From Clostridia bacterium (GTDB taxonomy: Bacteria > Bacillota > Clostridia > Christensenellales > Aristaeellaceae), in contig JAUMVG010000022.1 of NCBI GenBank assembly GCA_030530315.1, forward strand, positions 1 to 47,199: DNA of 47,199 nt, read 5' to 3'. The notes below the pieces were generated by a model. The model was not told where the DNA came from and searched no databases. It was given only the letters and a program-made list of their open reading frames with translations. Position numbers and translations under genes: made by a program. Each line of letters starts with the position of its first letter. Within the stretch, counting starts at the first letter, position 1. Shown piece by piece: positions 32,343-40,706 of this stretch.

Positions 32343-33827
32343 ATGCCAACTTGTTCGAGGTGTGGAAAGAAGGGTATCTTCCTAAGAATTGATCCTGTTC
32401 TTCGAATGTGCGAAAAATGCGTAGAGCAGAAAAGAATAGAAGATCAAATAGAAAAAGACAGGAAAGAACAGAAAAGAATACAGGACCTAATAGAAAAGGA
32501 GAGGGAAGAAAAGGAAAGAATAGAAAAAATACAAGAAGAGAAAAGAGAACAAATAAGAATAGAAAAAGAGATAAAGAAGCAGGAATTCTTAATAGCGACA
32601 GCAAAGGAAAAAGAAGAAAAGGCACTTAAGGCAGACACTTTTGCTGCTTTTATGAAATTATATAATGATGCAATTTATTGCATGCGTGAAGCAGTGGAAA
32701 TAAGATTTGGCGCGAAAAGTGATTATGAGCGATTATTGAATGATAAACAATGGCATATAAGAGATGCCATTGAAAAAGAATGCAATGAAATAATAAAAGA
32801 TGCAAAGGGAAAGTTTAGAAATAACAAGGGAGTGATTATTGAGAGAAGCAAGAAATTTAGAACCAGTATACTAATATGCAAACAAAATAATGAATTTAAT
32901 GAAGAAACACTATTGTTTGCAGAAAAGATGCTGCATATATTATCTGTCAAAATAGGTCTTGATTCATTGGAACTGAATACAAAGAAAAGAAGAGTAAGAT
33001 TCTATGAAATTGACTCATTGGAGGGACATGCCTTTGAATACTGGTGCGCTGATTTATTAAAGAACAATGGATTTGAAAATGTGGAGGTAACGCAGGGCAG
33101 CAATGATCAGGGTGTTGATATTGTGGCCCAAAAGGGAGATATCAGATATGCCATTCAATGCAAATGTTATTCTTCTGATTTAGGGAATACTCCTATTCAA
33201 GAGGTTGTCGCTGGCAAGACATACTATAAATGTCACGTTGGTGTCGTTATGACCAATAGGTATTTTACAGGCTCCGCAAAAGCTTTGGCGAAAGCAACGG
33301 GAACGCTGCTATGGGATAGAGATAAACTGGAATCAATGTATTCTTACAGCTATGATAAAATGCAAGAAAAGTGGTTTAGGTCAAATGGCATGATGAGTGG
33401 ATACAGAAATGAATCAGGAATGACGAATGATATGATTCATGCCATATTGGATTACTCGGAGAAGTCTGACGAAGAGGACAGTGATCTCAAAATGATGTGG
33501 CAAATGAAATGGTTCATCTATTCCACCAACGCCGAAATAAAGAGATTATTGGCTGAGTATGATTCCAAGTATTCTTCGGAACTATTGAATCAGGCTGCCC
33601 AGGGGATGCAGACCGTTGCGGCCGATCCCATGGAGGCGGCCGCCCTGCAAAGGCGCCGTCTTGGTGCCGTAGAGGCACAGAACGCCCAGCCGATCAAGCG
33701 GAAGAAGCTGTACAATGAGAAGATCGAGGCGGTACAGAAGAAGGAAGCTGTCCAGGACAGCACGTCCAAGGAGGCATTGTTCAACGCGGGTGACGAAAAT
33801 AACTCACATATAATAAGCTTATTGTAA
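32343..33827 (+). CDS. Zinc-ribbon, coiled-coil, Mrr-type nuclease fused to FtsK linker
   Basis: A 494-residue chimeric protein. A zinc ribbon (Cys4, Cys7, Cys23, Cys26) is followed by a charged coiled coil (about 27-97), a helical region (98-220) and an Mrr-type restriction endonuclease fold (about 225-330) with an intact site: Glu232 in FEYW, Asp259 in QGVDIVAQ, Gln272 and Lys274 in IQCK. Residues 331-415 are unassigned. From about 417 the sequence switches to a diverged copy of the FtsK linker (QPIKRKKLYNEKIE). Up to about 33590 the DNA is strikingly AT-rich, unlike its neighbours, pointing to horizontal gain. The frame ends at TAA 33825-33827, but the same frame continues downstream as FtsK. 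It probably cleaves DNA; target is unknown. Confidence 0.8.
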   Translation: MPTCSRCGKKGIFLRIDPVLRMCEKCVEQKRIEDQIEKDRKEQKRIQDLIEKEREEKERIEKIQEEKREQIRIEKEIKKQEFLIATAKEKEEKALKADTFAAFMKLYNDAIYCMREAVEIRFGAKSDYERLLNDKQWHIRDAIEKECNEIIKDAKGKFRNNKGVIIERSKKFRTSILICKQNNEFNEETLLFAEKMLHILSVKIGLDSLELNTKKRRVRFYEIDSLEGHAFEYWCADLLKNNGFENVEVTQGSNDQGVDIVAQKGDIRYAIQCKCYSSDLGNTPIQEVVAGKTYYKCHVGVVMTNRYFTGSAKALAKATGTLLWDRDKLESMYSYSYDKMQEKWFRSNGMMSGYRNESGMTNDMIHAILDYSEKSDEEDSDLKMMWQMKWFIYSTNAEIKRLLAEYDSKYSSELLNQAAQGMQTVAADPMEAAALQRRRLGAVEAQNAQPIKRKKLYNEKIEAVQKKEAVQDSTSKEALFNAGDENNSHIISLL

Positions 33828-34178
33828 ACAGATAGAGAAAAAAGAAGGGCGCTTCGCAAACCTTTCAAACCTGATCGACCCTCCATGATGAGGGACGCTG
33901 AGCTGGTGGACATCCCCGATGCGGAGTCCAAGGCAGTGCAAGAGATAATACTCGAGGGGAAGATCGCGCCCATCAAGGCTGACAAGAAGAGCAACATCAG
34001 CATCGACGATCTGAAGATCCAGCCTGAGGCCTATGAGCTGCCGGACGAGGACGAAGCCCCCTTCGATATTTCCGGCGAGAAGCCGAAGGCTTCCGTTTCC
34101 GTGAAGGCTGGATTTGCCGGCAAGGCGGACAATGCCGCGAAGGTCATGGAATTCCCGAAGCTGAAGCGGGCAAAGGAC

Positions 34179-34318
34179 ACCCAGGCCGTCGAGGACGTGC
34201 CGGAGTACAACTATCCCCCCATCGACCTGCTGGCGCGGGGCGAGGTGGAGGACACCACCAGCCATGGCCAGCGGGACATCCAGAAGGCCCAGCTGCTGGA
34301 GGAGACGCTGCAGAGCTT
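34179..34318 (+). repeat. 140-bp identical block, ftsK copy 2
   Basis: Counterpart of 30655-30794, 3524 bp away, identical base for base. Confidence 0.9.
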
Positions 34319-35217
34319 TGGCATTTCCGCCAAGCTGGTGGGCATTGCCCATGGCCCGTCGGTCACCCGCTTTGAGTTGCAGTTGGCTCCCGGCGTAAAG
34401 GTGAGCCAGATCACCGCCCTGGTGAACGATATTGCCTTGCATATAGCGGCGACGTCCGTACGCATCGAGGCGCCGATCCCCGGTAAGACCGTGGTGGGCG
34501 TGGAGATCTCCAATGACAAGGTGGAGATGGTCTGCCTGAGGGAGGTGCTGGAGTCCAGCGAGGCCCAGCGGCATCCCAGCCGCATCGCGGTGGGTCTGGG
34601 CAAGGACAACTCGGGCCGCTCCATCGTGGCAGACATCGCCAAGATGCCCCACATGATGATAGCTGGCCAACTTGGTTCTGATATCTCGGTTTGCATCAAT
34701 TCCATAATTGCATCGATTTTGTTCCGCGCATCTCCCGAGGAGGTCAAGCTGATCCTGATCGATTCGAAGAAGGCTGAGTTGTCTATGTACAACAACATCC
34801 CGCATTTGGTGTGCCCAGTGGTCACGGACTCGAAAAAGGCGATAGGTGCATTGAATTGGGTTGTGGCAGAGGCAACAAAACGCAACAAGCTGTTTATGGA
34901 GTGTGGTGTGCACGATATCAAGGACTACAACAAAAAGTTGAAGCACGGTGAGAAGCCGATGTCTCAAATAGTTTTTGTTATTAAAGAATTGGCTGATATA
35001 ATGGTGGATTCTGATGATGACGTCGAAGATAAAATCTATCGATTAACAGCTGTAGCTCATTATTGCGGCATACACCTGGTCATCGCAACCCAGTGTATAA
35101 TAGTGAATGTCGTTACCAACATTATCAAGGCCAACATCCCCACTCGCATCGCCTTTTCCATGGCCTCCCAGCAGGACAGCCGCATGATAATTGACCAATG
35201 TGGCGCGGAGAAGCTGT

Positions 35218-35633
35218 TGGGCAACGGCGACATGCTGTTCGTGCCCAACGGCATGAAGTCCATGCGCGTGCAGGGTGCCTGGGTCTCCGACGACGAGGTG
35301 CACGCCATCGTGGAGTACATCAAGCAGTCCGGCGAGGCGGTCTACGATCCCGATATGCTGGAGCACCTGGAGAACGCCAACCGCAGCGACGCCGAGAAGG
35401 AGGAGTTTGAGGCCGAATACGATCCCAAGCTGCCCGAGGCGGTGGACATTGCCCTGGACATGGGCCAGGTCTCCATCTCGATGCTGCAGCGGAAGATGCG
35501 CATCGGCTATGCCCGCGCGGGCCGCATCATCGACGAGATGGCGCGCCGGGGCATCGTGTCTGAGGCCGACGGCTCCAAGCCCCGCGTGGTGCTGATCACC
35601 CGCGAGCAGGCGCAGCAGATGTTTGAGGAGTAA
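35218..35633 (+). repeat. 416-bp identical block, ftsK copy 2
   Basis: Counterpart of 31694-32109. Recombination between the two would remove 3524 bp including the Mrr-type gene and leave one intact ftsK. Confidence 0.93.
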
Positions 35634-35691
35634 ACTCAAGTAGCTGAGTCGGGAGGCTGTAGTATTTAGAAACTCCCGTACAAACAGAAAT

Positions 35692-35720
35692 GCCAGGGAC
35701 GTTGGAAATGCGTCCCTGGC
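35692..35720. terminator. Bidirectional terminator
   Basis: GCCAGGGACG and CGTCCCTGGC form a perfect 10-bp stem with a 9-base loop, followed by GTTGTTTTATT. It separates the convergent FtsK-copy and GH3 genes. A second, weaker CGGGAG/CTCCCG hairpin lies at about 35650-35678. Confidence 0.88.
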
Positions 35721-35736
35721 GTTGTTTTATTGTGAC

Positions 35737-38154
35737 TTAGTCCAGCTTCAAAATTAGCCCCAGTATGTGCCTTGCGGCGAGCTCCATCTGCTCCCGGGTC
35801 AGCACGCCCTTTTCGAGGGCGGCCAGCAGGCGCTCGGGATAGCCGCAGCCCATCTTCACGTCGTTACCGGCGGCGCACTCCTTGTAGTGCTCGCCGGAGG
35901 TCCACCAGTCGGTGGTGACCAGTCCCTCGTAGCCCCACTCGCCCCGGAGGATGCCGTTCAGCATGTCGGCGTTCTCACTGGCGCGGTGGCCGTTGATCAG
36001 GTTGTAGCTGGTCATGATGCTCCAGACGTCGTAGTCCTTGACGATGATCTCGAAGGCCTTCAGGTAGATCTCGCGGATCGCGCGCTCCGAGGCGCGGGAG
36101 TCCGCCTGCTTGCGGTTGGTCTCCTTGTTGTTCAGGGCGAAGTGCTTGGCGGTGGCGGCGACGCCGTTGCTCTGCACGCCGCGGATCAGCGCGCCGGCCA
36201 GGCGTCCGGTCAGCAGCGGGTCCTCGGAGTAGTATTCAAAGTTGCGGCCGCACAGGGGATTGCGGTGGATGTTCACGCCGGGGGCCAGCCACGCGCCAAT
36301 GTTGTTCTCCTTGACCTCGGCGCCGGCGGCGCGACCCACGGCCTCGGTGAGCTCCGGATCCCAGGTGCAGGCCAGCAGGCAGGCGCAGGGGAAGGCGGTG
36401 GTCTTGACGCCCACCTCCGGCAGGATGCGCAGGCCCGCGGGGCCGTCGGCGGTCATGGCGCTGGGCACGCCGAAGGCGGGCAGGTTGCCGTAGCCGAAGG
36501 TGTTGGCCACGCCGGCGTTGGGCTGTCCGCCCAGCAGCCAGGCCAGGTCCTCGTCGGAAAGCTGGGCGATGAAGTCCTCCAGGGACAGCTTGCCCTCGGC
36601 GACCTCGATCAGCTGGCGGTTGGGATTCGGGCGAAGGAAGTGGTCCACCGGCATCGGCCGCACGGCGGGGGACACGCATTCGCAGTCCTCGTCGGCCATG
36701 CGCTCCAGCGCGTCGGCGTTGGGGTCGTTGGGGGTGGACAGGGGCAGGGCCTCATAGCTGCCGTCGGCCAGCATGCGCCGCTCCAGCTGGGTGGGAACCA
36801 TGCGCGGGGAGAGCTGTTCCACCACGCGGTCCGCCTCCAGCGTCCAGGCATAGCCGGCCTGCGCGGCGGAGCGGGCGTCCGTACCCACGAAGAAGCGGTA
36901 TTCGCCGGCCTCCAGCAGCCAGGCGGACTTGCACACCTTGCCCAGGTCGTCGTAGGAGGCCATCTGGGTCACGGGGAAGCGGATCTCCACCCGCTGGGTC
37001 TCGCCGGGCTGCAGCAGGCGGGTCTTCTGCCAGCCGGCCAGCTGCCGGGCGGGCTTGCCCAGCTTGCCCTGGGGCGCGGAGAAGTACAGCTGTACGACCT
37101 CCTTGCCGGGAACGCCGCCGGCGTTGGTGACGCAGGCCCGGGCGGTGACGAGGTCGCCCTCGACGTCCAGCTCCACGCCGGTGATCTCGAAGCGGGTGTA
37201 GGAGAGGCCGTATCCGAAGGGGTAGTTCACCTTTTCCGCCGCGCCGGGAATGGTCTCGAAGTAGCGGTAGCCCACGTAGATGTCGTCCTCGTAGTTCACG
37301 AAGTCGTCCGACTCGTAGAAATTCGGGGAGGAGGGATAGTCCTCCAGCGTGGCGGCAAAGGTGTCCGCCAGCTTGCCAGAGGGGTTGTCCAGCCCCAGCA
37401 GCAGCTCCGCCTCGGCGGCGCCGCCCTCCAGGCCGGCCTGCCACGCCATCAGCGCGGCGTCGATGCCGGGATCATCCTTGAACCAGGTGGTGTCGAACAC
37501 GCCGCCCACGTTCAGCACGACGATCACCGTGTCAAAGGCGGCCTTGACCTTTTCCACCATGGCGGCCTCGGCGTCGGTGAGCACGAAATCGCCCTTGGGG
37601 AACAGGGTCTGGGAGAGGTCGTAGCGCACGTCGCCCTTCCAAACGCCTTTGTGATCGGCGATCCTGTCGAAGGCGCTCTTGCGGTCCCAGCCCTCGCTGG
37701 AGAAGCGGCTGATGGAGATGACCGCCGCGTCGGCGAAGGCCGCGGCCCGGCTGACCAGCTCGTCCGGCAGCTCCGGCTCGTCCACGATGCCGGGCTCCCG
37801 GCCCTCCGCGTAGCGGGCGGCCACGTGGGCGCGGTAGAAGTCGTCTGTCCCGGCGAACACCGTCACCCGGTCGGGGTAGCGCTTCATGCCCTCCGCCAGG
37901 TTCACCACGTAGGGCGTGGTGACGTCGCCGCTGCCGCCGCCGCCCTTCACGTAGTCGTAGGTACCCTTGCCGAACAGGGCCACCTTCGCGCCGCGCCGCA
38001 GCGGCAGGGCGCCGTTGTCATTCTTCAGCAAAACCATGCCTTCCCGGGCGGCGTCGCGGCTGAGCCTGATGTGCTCGGGGCTGGCGGTCACCCGCTGGCC
38101 CTCGGGGCCCAGGGGCAGGCTGGGATGATACTTGATGCGGCTCCACTTGTTCAT
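35737..38154 (-). CDS. Glycoside hydrolase family 3, swapped domain order
   Basis: An 805-residue beta-glycosidase of family GH3 with the two halves exchanged. The alpha/beta sandwich domain comes first (about 30-280, with GMVLLKNDNGALPL and the GLDNPSGKLADTF segment). A fibronectin-III-like domain follows (about 330-440). The TIM-barrel catalytic domain is last (about 520-800), with MTADGPAG, KHFALNNKETNR and the nucleophile Asp749 in LVTTDWWTSGEH. There is no signal peptide, so it acts in the cytoplasm, probably on beta-glucosides or xylosides taken up by the cell. Such order is known in some Ruminococcus and clostridial enzymes. It follows pgsA in the same direction, but a hairpin lies between. 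Confidence 0.92.
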   Translation of the reverse strand: MNKWSRIKYHPSLPLGPEGQRVTASPEHIRLSRDAAREGMVLLKNDNGALPLRRGAKVALFGKGTYDYVKGGGGSGDVTTPYVVNLAEGMKRYPDRVTVFAGTDDFYRAHVAARYAEGREPGIVDEPELPDELVSRAAAFADAAVISISRFSSEGWDRKSAFDRIADHKGVWKGDVRYDLSQTLFPKGDFVLTDAEAAMVEKVKAAFDTVIVVLNVGGVFDTTWFKDDPGIDAALMAWQAGLEGGAAEAELLLGLDNPSGKLADTFAATLEDYPSSPNFYESDDFVNYEDDIYVGYRYFETIPGAAEKVNYPFGYGLSYTRFEITGVELDVEGDLVTARACVTNAGGVPGKEVVQLYFSAPQGKLGKPARQLAGWQKTRLLQPGETQRVEIRFPVTQMASYDDLGKVCKSAWLLEAGEYRFFVGTDARSAAQAGYAWTLEADRVVEQLSPRMVPTQLERRMLADGSYEALPLSTPNDPNADALERMADEDCECVSPAVRPMPVDHFLRPNPNRQLIEVAEGKLSLEDFIAQLSDEDLAWLLGGQPNAGVANTFGYGNLPAFGVPSAMTADGPAGLRILPEVGVKTTAFPCACLLACTWDPELTEAVGRAAGAEVKENNIGAWLAPGVNIHRNPLCGRNFEYYSEDPLLTGRLAGALIRGVQSNGVAATAKHFALNNKETNRKQADSRASERAIREIYLKAFEIIVKDYDVWSIMTSYNLINGHRASENADMLNGILRGEWGYEGLVTTDWWTSGEHYKECAAGNDVKMGCGYPERLLAALEKGVLTREQMELAARHILGLILKLD

Positions 38155-38182
38155 GTGAATGCATTCCTTTCTTCTGTTTCAA

Positions 38183-38231
38183 AAGGCGTGGGCCCGACCT
38201 GGAGCAAAATCAGGTTCAGGCGCCACGCCTT
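38183..38231 (-). terminator. Terminator after pgsA
   Basis: On the minus strand AAGGCGTGG and CCACGCCTT form a 9-bp stem around a nested CCTG/CAGG hairpin, followed by TTGAAA. It lies in the gap before the GH3 gene. Confidence 0.65.
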
Positions 38232-38239
38232 GAAGTCGG

Positions 38240-38800
38240 TTACATGTCCCGGATGCAGTCCCGGTTGCGGATCAGGTAGTCCGCGCCACTGACGACGGTC
38301 AGGACCAGGGCGATATACATCAGCACGTTGGCGAAGACGATGCCCGGCTGGCCCAGCAGCGAAGCCTCCGGGCCGTTCACAGACACCAGCAGCATCAGCG
38401 CGATGGTGGCCGCCATCTGGAACACGGTCTTCAGCTTGCCCAGGGGTCCGGCGGCGATCACCCGGCCGTTTTCCACCGCCACCAGGCGGAAGCCGCTGAC
38501 CAGGAATTCCCGGGCCAGCATCAGTATGCACACCCAGTCGGGCATGCGGCCCTGGGCGGTCAGCACGATCAGGGCGCTCATCACCAGCAGCTTGTCGGCG
38601 ATGGGGTCCATGAACTTGCCAAAGTCGGTGATCAGGTGCCGTGAACGGGCGATGTGGCCGTCCAGCGCGTCGGTAATGCAGGCTGCCGCGTAGATACCCA
38701 GCGCCACCAGCTGCGCCCAGAGGGGCGACATCCTGGCAAAGACCACGAAAAAGGGGATCAGGCACACGCGCAGCAACGTCAGCTTGTTCGGAAGATTCAT
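38240..38800 (-). CDS. pgsA: Phosphatidylglycerophosphate synthase
   Basis: A 186-residue integral membrane enzyme that makes phosphatidylglycerophosphate from CDP-diacylglycerol and glycerol-3-phosphate. It has about five hydrophobic helices. The CDP-alcohol phosphotransferase signature is complete: DALDGHIARSRHLITDFGKF followed by MDPIADK, giving D-x2-DG-x2-AR-x8-G-x3-D-x3-D. The start NLPNKLTLLRVCLIPFF is typical of PgsA. It begins 25 bp after rimO stops, matching the rimO-pgsA order of many Clostridia. Confidence 0.94.
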   Translation of the reverse strand: MNLPNKLTLLRVCLIPFFVVFARMSPLWAQLVALGIYAAACITDALDGHIARSRHLITDFGKFMDPIADKLLVMSALIVLTAQGRMPDWVCILMLAREFLVSGFRLVAVENGRVIAAGPLGKLKTVFQMAATIALMLLVSVNGPEASLLGQPGIVFANVLMYIALVLTVVSGADYLIRNRDCIRDM

Positions 38801-38825
38801 ATTCGGTACTCCTCAATCGGCGGGG

Positions 38826-40136
38826 TTACAGGACCTCGCCCTCCAGGTCATAGGCGTCAGCGCCGGTGATGCGCACGTTCACGTACTGGCCGGGGGTCAA
38901 ATCCTCGGCGTCCAGCCAGATGCAGCCGTCGCTCTCCGGGGCCTCCAGCAGGCTGCGGCCGAAGAAGCGGCCGGATTCCTCGTCGAAACCGTCCACCAGC
39001 ACTTCGCACTCGGTGCCGATGCGGGCCTCGTTGATCTCCATGGCGATGCCCTGCTGCAGCATCATCAGCTGGTCCAGACGGGCGGTCTTCACGTCCTCGT
39101 CGATCTGGTCCGGCATCTTGGCGGCGGCGGTGCCCTCCTCGGCGGAGTAGGTGAACGCGCCGAGCCGGTCGAAGCGGGCCTCCTTCACGAAGTCCAGCAG
39201 GGTCTGGAACTGGGCATCGGTCTCACCGGGGAAGCCCACGATCATCGTGGTGCGCAGTATGATGCCCCGCTTGCGGCACTCGGCGATGCGGCTCTTGATC
39301 CAGTCAGCGCTGCCTCGTCGGTTCATGCGGCGCAGCAGGTCGTCATCGATGTGCTGCAGGGGCAGGTCCAGGTAGGGGGCCACCTTGGGCAGCCGCTGGA
39401 TGGTGTCCAGCAGCCGGTCCTCGGTGCTGTCGGGATAGCAGTAGAGCACCCGCACCCAGTGCACGCCCTCGATGGCGCTCACCGCCTCCAGCAGCTCGGG
39501 CAGTTGGTAGTGGCCGTCGCCGAGGTCGCAGCCGTAGCGGCTGGTGTCCTGGGCGATCAGGGTCAGCTCCGTGACGCCCTGCGCGGACAGGGTCTTGCAC
39601 TCCTCCACGATGTCGTCGAAGGGGCGGGAGCTGTAGCCGCCGCGGATCAGCGGTATGGCGCAGTAGGTGCAGCGGTTGTCGCATCCATCGGAGATCTTCA
39701 CGTAGGCGCTGTAGCCGGGGGTGGTCAGCACCCGGGGGGTGTGCAGGAAGCGGGCGCCGTTGGCGGTGTAGCAGGGCTTCTCCCCCTTGTCGGAGGCCTC
39801 CATCATGTCGAACAGGCGGGCGTATTCCGCCACGCCCAGTATGCCGTCGATCTCCGGGATCTCCTCCATCAGCGCCTCGGGATAGCGCTGGGCCAGGCAG
39901 CCGGTGACAAACAGCTTCTTGTTCCCCTGCTTCTTGTACTGGGCCATCTCGAATATGGCGTCGATGGATTCCTCCTTGGCGCTCTCGATGAAGCCGCAGG
40001 TGTTTACGAACAGCACGTCCGCCTCGGCGGGATCGCCGACGATCTCATAGCCCCGCTGGCGCAGCATGCCCAGCATGTTCTCGCTGTCCACGCGGTTCTT
40101 CGCGCAGCCCAGGGAAACCATTCCAACCTTTTTCAT
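38826..40136 (-). CDS. rimO: Ribosomal protein S12 methylthiotransferase
   Basis: A 436-residue radical SAM methylthiotransferase that modifies an aspartate of ribosomal protein S12. It has an N-terminal UPF0004 domain (VGMVSLGCAKNRVDSE, VNTCGFI, VTGCLAQRY, giving three cluster Cys), a radical SAM domain (CDNRCTYCAIP, CxxxCxxC) and a C-terminal TRAM domain (about 370-436). GCAKNRVD identifies RimO rather than MiaB. ATG 40136 was chosen because homologues start at MKKVGMVSLG; a GTG 18 bp upstream is possible. It is followed by pgsA and preceded by coaD on the same strand. Confidence 0.95.
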   Translation of the reverse strand: MKKVGMVSLGCAKNRVDSENMLGMLRQRGYEIVGDPAEADVLFVNTCGFIESAKEESIDAIFEMAQYKKQGNKKLFVTGCLAQRYPEALMEEIPEIDGILGVAEYARLFDMMEASDKGEKPCYTANGARFLHTPRVLTTPGYSAYVKISDGCDNRCTYCAIPLIRGGYSSRPFDDIVEECKTLSAQGVTELTLIAQDTSRYGCDLGDGHYQLPELLEAVSAIEGVHWVRVLYCYPDSTEDRLLDTIQRLPKVAPYLDLPLQHIDDDLLRRMNRRGSADWIKSRIAECRKRGIILRTTMIVGFPGETDAQFQTLLDFVKEARFDRLGAFTYSAEEGTAAAKMPDQIDEDVKTARLDQLMMLQQGIAMEINEARIGTECEVLVDGFDEESGRFFGRSLLEAPESDGCIWLDAEDLTPGQYVNVRITGADAYDLEGEVL

Positions 40137-40208
40137 ATCGGCTATCTGTCTCACTTTGCTTGTTATTTTGGTGTCGGTTCGCGGAACACAGTGTCCGGCG
40201 CGTGGGAT

Positions 40209-40691
40209 TCACGGGTCGTTTTCGCGGATCAGCCGGGCCACGGCCTCGGGGACGAAGGCGCTCACATCCCGGCCGAAGGCCAGCAGCTCCCGCACCACGC
40301 TGGAGGACAGGGCGGGCTCGTCGCCCCGCAGATAGAGGGTTTCCAGAGACGGGTTCAGCAGCCGGTTGACCTGGGCGGCTTTTTCCTCATAGTCGTAATC
40401 GGCGGTGTTTCGCAGGCCCCGCACGTACCAGCCCACGCCGTGGCTGGCGCAGTAGTCCGCCACCAGGCCGTCATGGGTGACCACGCGGACGTTGGCCAGT
40501 CCGTCGGCCTCCACGCTGGCTCGGATTGCCTCCGCCATGGCCTCGGCGTCGAAGGCGCGGCGCTTGGTGACGTTCACCCCGATCAGCACGACGACCTCGT
40601 CGAACAGCGCCGCGGCCTTGCGCACGATGTCGCGGTGGCCGTTGGTGAAGGGATCAAAGCTGCCGGCGTACAGGGCGGTTCGATGGGACAT
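40209..40691 (-). CDS. coaD: Phosphopantetheine adenylyltransferase
   Basis: A 160-residue enzyme of the coenzyme A pathway that transfers AMP from ATP to 4'-phosphopantetheine. The nucleotidyltransferase motif YAGSFDPFTNGH carries the TxGH-type ATP site, and YVRGLRNTADYDYE and SSSVVRELLAFG complete the CoaD pattern. The size is standard. The stop of the upstream PHP phosphatase gene is 15 bp away and the ATG has GGAGAG ahead, so these genes are probably cotranscribed. No recG or rsmD is adjacent, unlike in many Firmicutes. Confidence 0.95.
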   Translation of the reverse strand: MSHRTALYAGSFDPFTNGHRDIVRKAAALFDEVVVLIGVNVTKRRAFDAEAMAEAIRASVEADGLANVRVVTHDGLVADYCASHGVGWYVRGLRNTADYDYEEKAAQVNRLLNPSLETLYLRGDEPALSSSVVRELLAFGRDVSAFVPEAVARLIRENDP

Positions 40692-40706
40692 GTTGCTCTC
40701 CTCCGT

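Larger units (their letters stand above)
33885..35633 (+). pseudogene. Second FtsK motor copy, no membrane part, Walker motifs lost
   Basis: A 582-codon frame homologous to FtsK residues from the late linker to the C-terminus, without the membrane domain. It is in the same frame as the Mrr-type gene, and homology already resumes directly after the TAA at 33825 (TDREKRR versus TDKAEKK in FtsK, then FKPDRPSMMR). ATG 33885 has no SD. Walker A GQTGSGKS has become GQLGSDIS (261-268) and Walker B IIDE has become VIKE (Lys367), so ATP hydrolysis should be lost. RPSVNVITG has become CIIVNVVTN. The central part has drifted towards A/T, yet 34179-34318 and 35218-35633 are identical to ftsK. It is either a decaying copy or a non-motor subunit made by readthrough or reinitiation. 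Confidence 0.8.

Noticed and set aside
33825-33887. A frameshift between the Mrr-type gene and the FtsK copy.
   Set aside because: Both lie in the same frame and homology is continuous on both sides of one TAA, so the break is a stop codon, not a shift.
32110-35633. An insertion sequence or prophage at the ftsK duplication.
   Set aside because: No transposase, integrase, terminal inverted repeats or target duplications were found; only the homologous ftsK repeats flank the segment.
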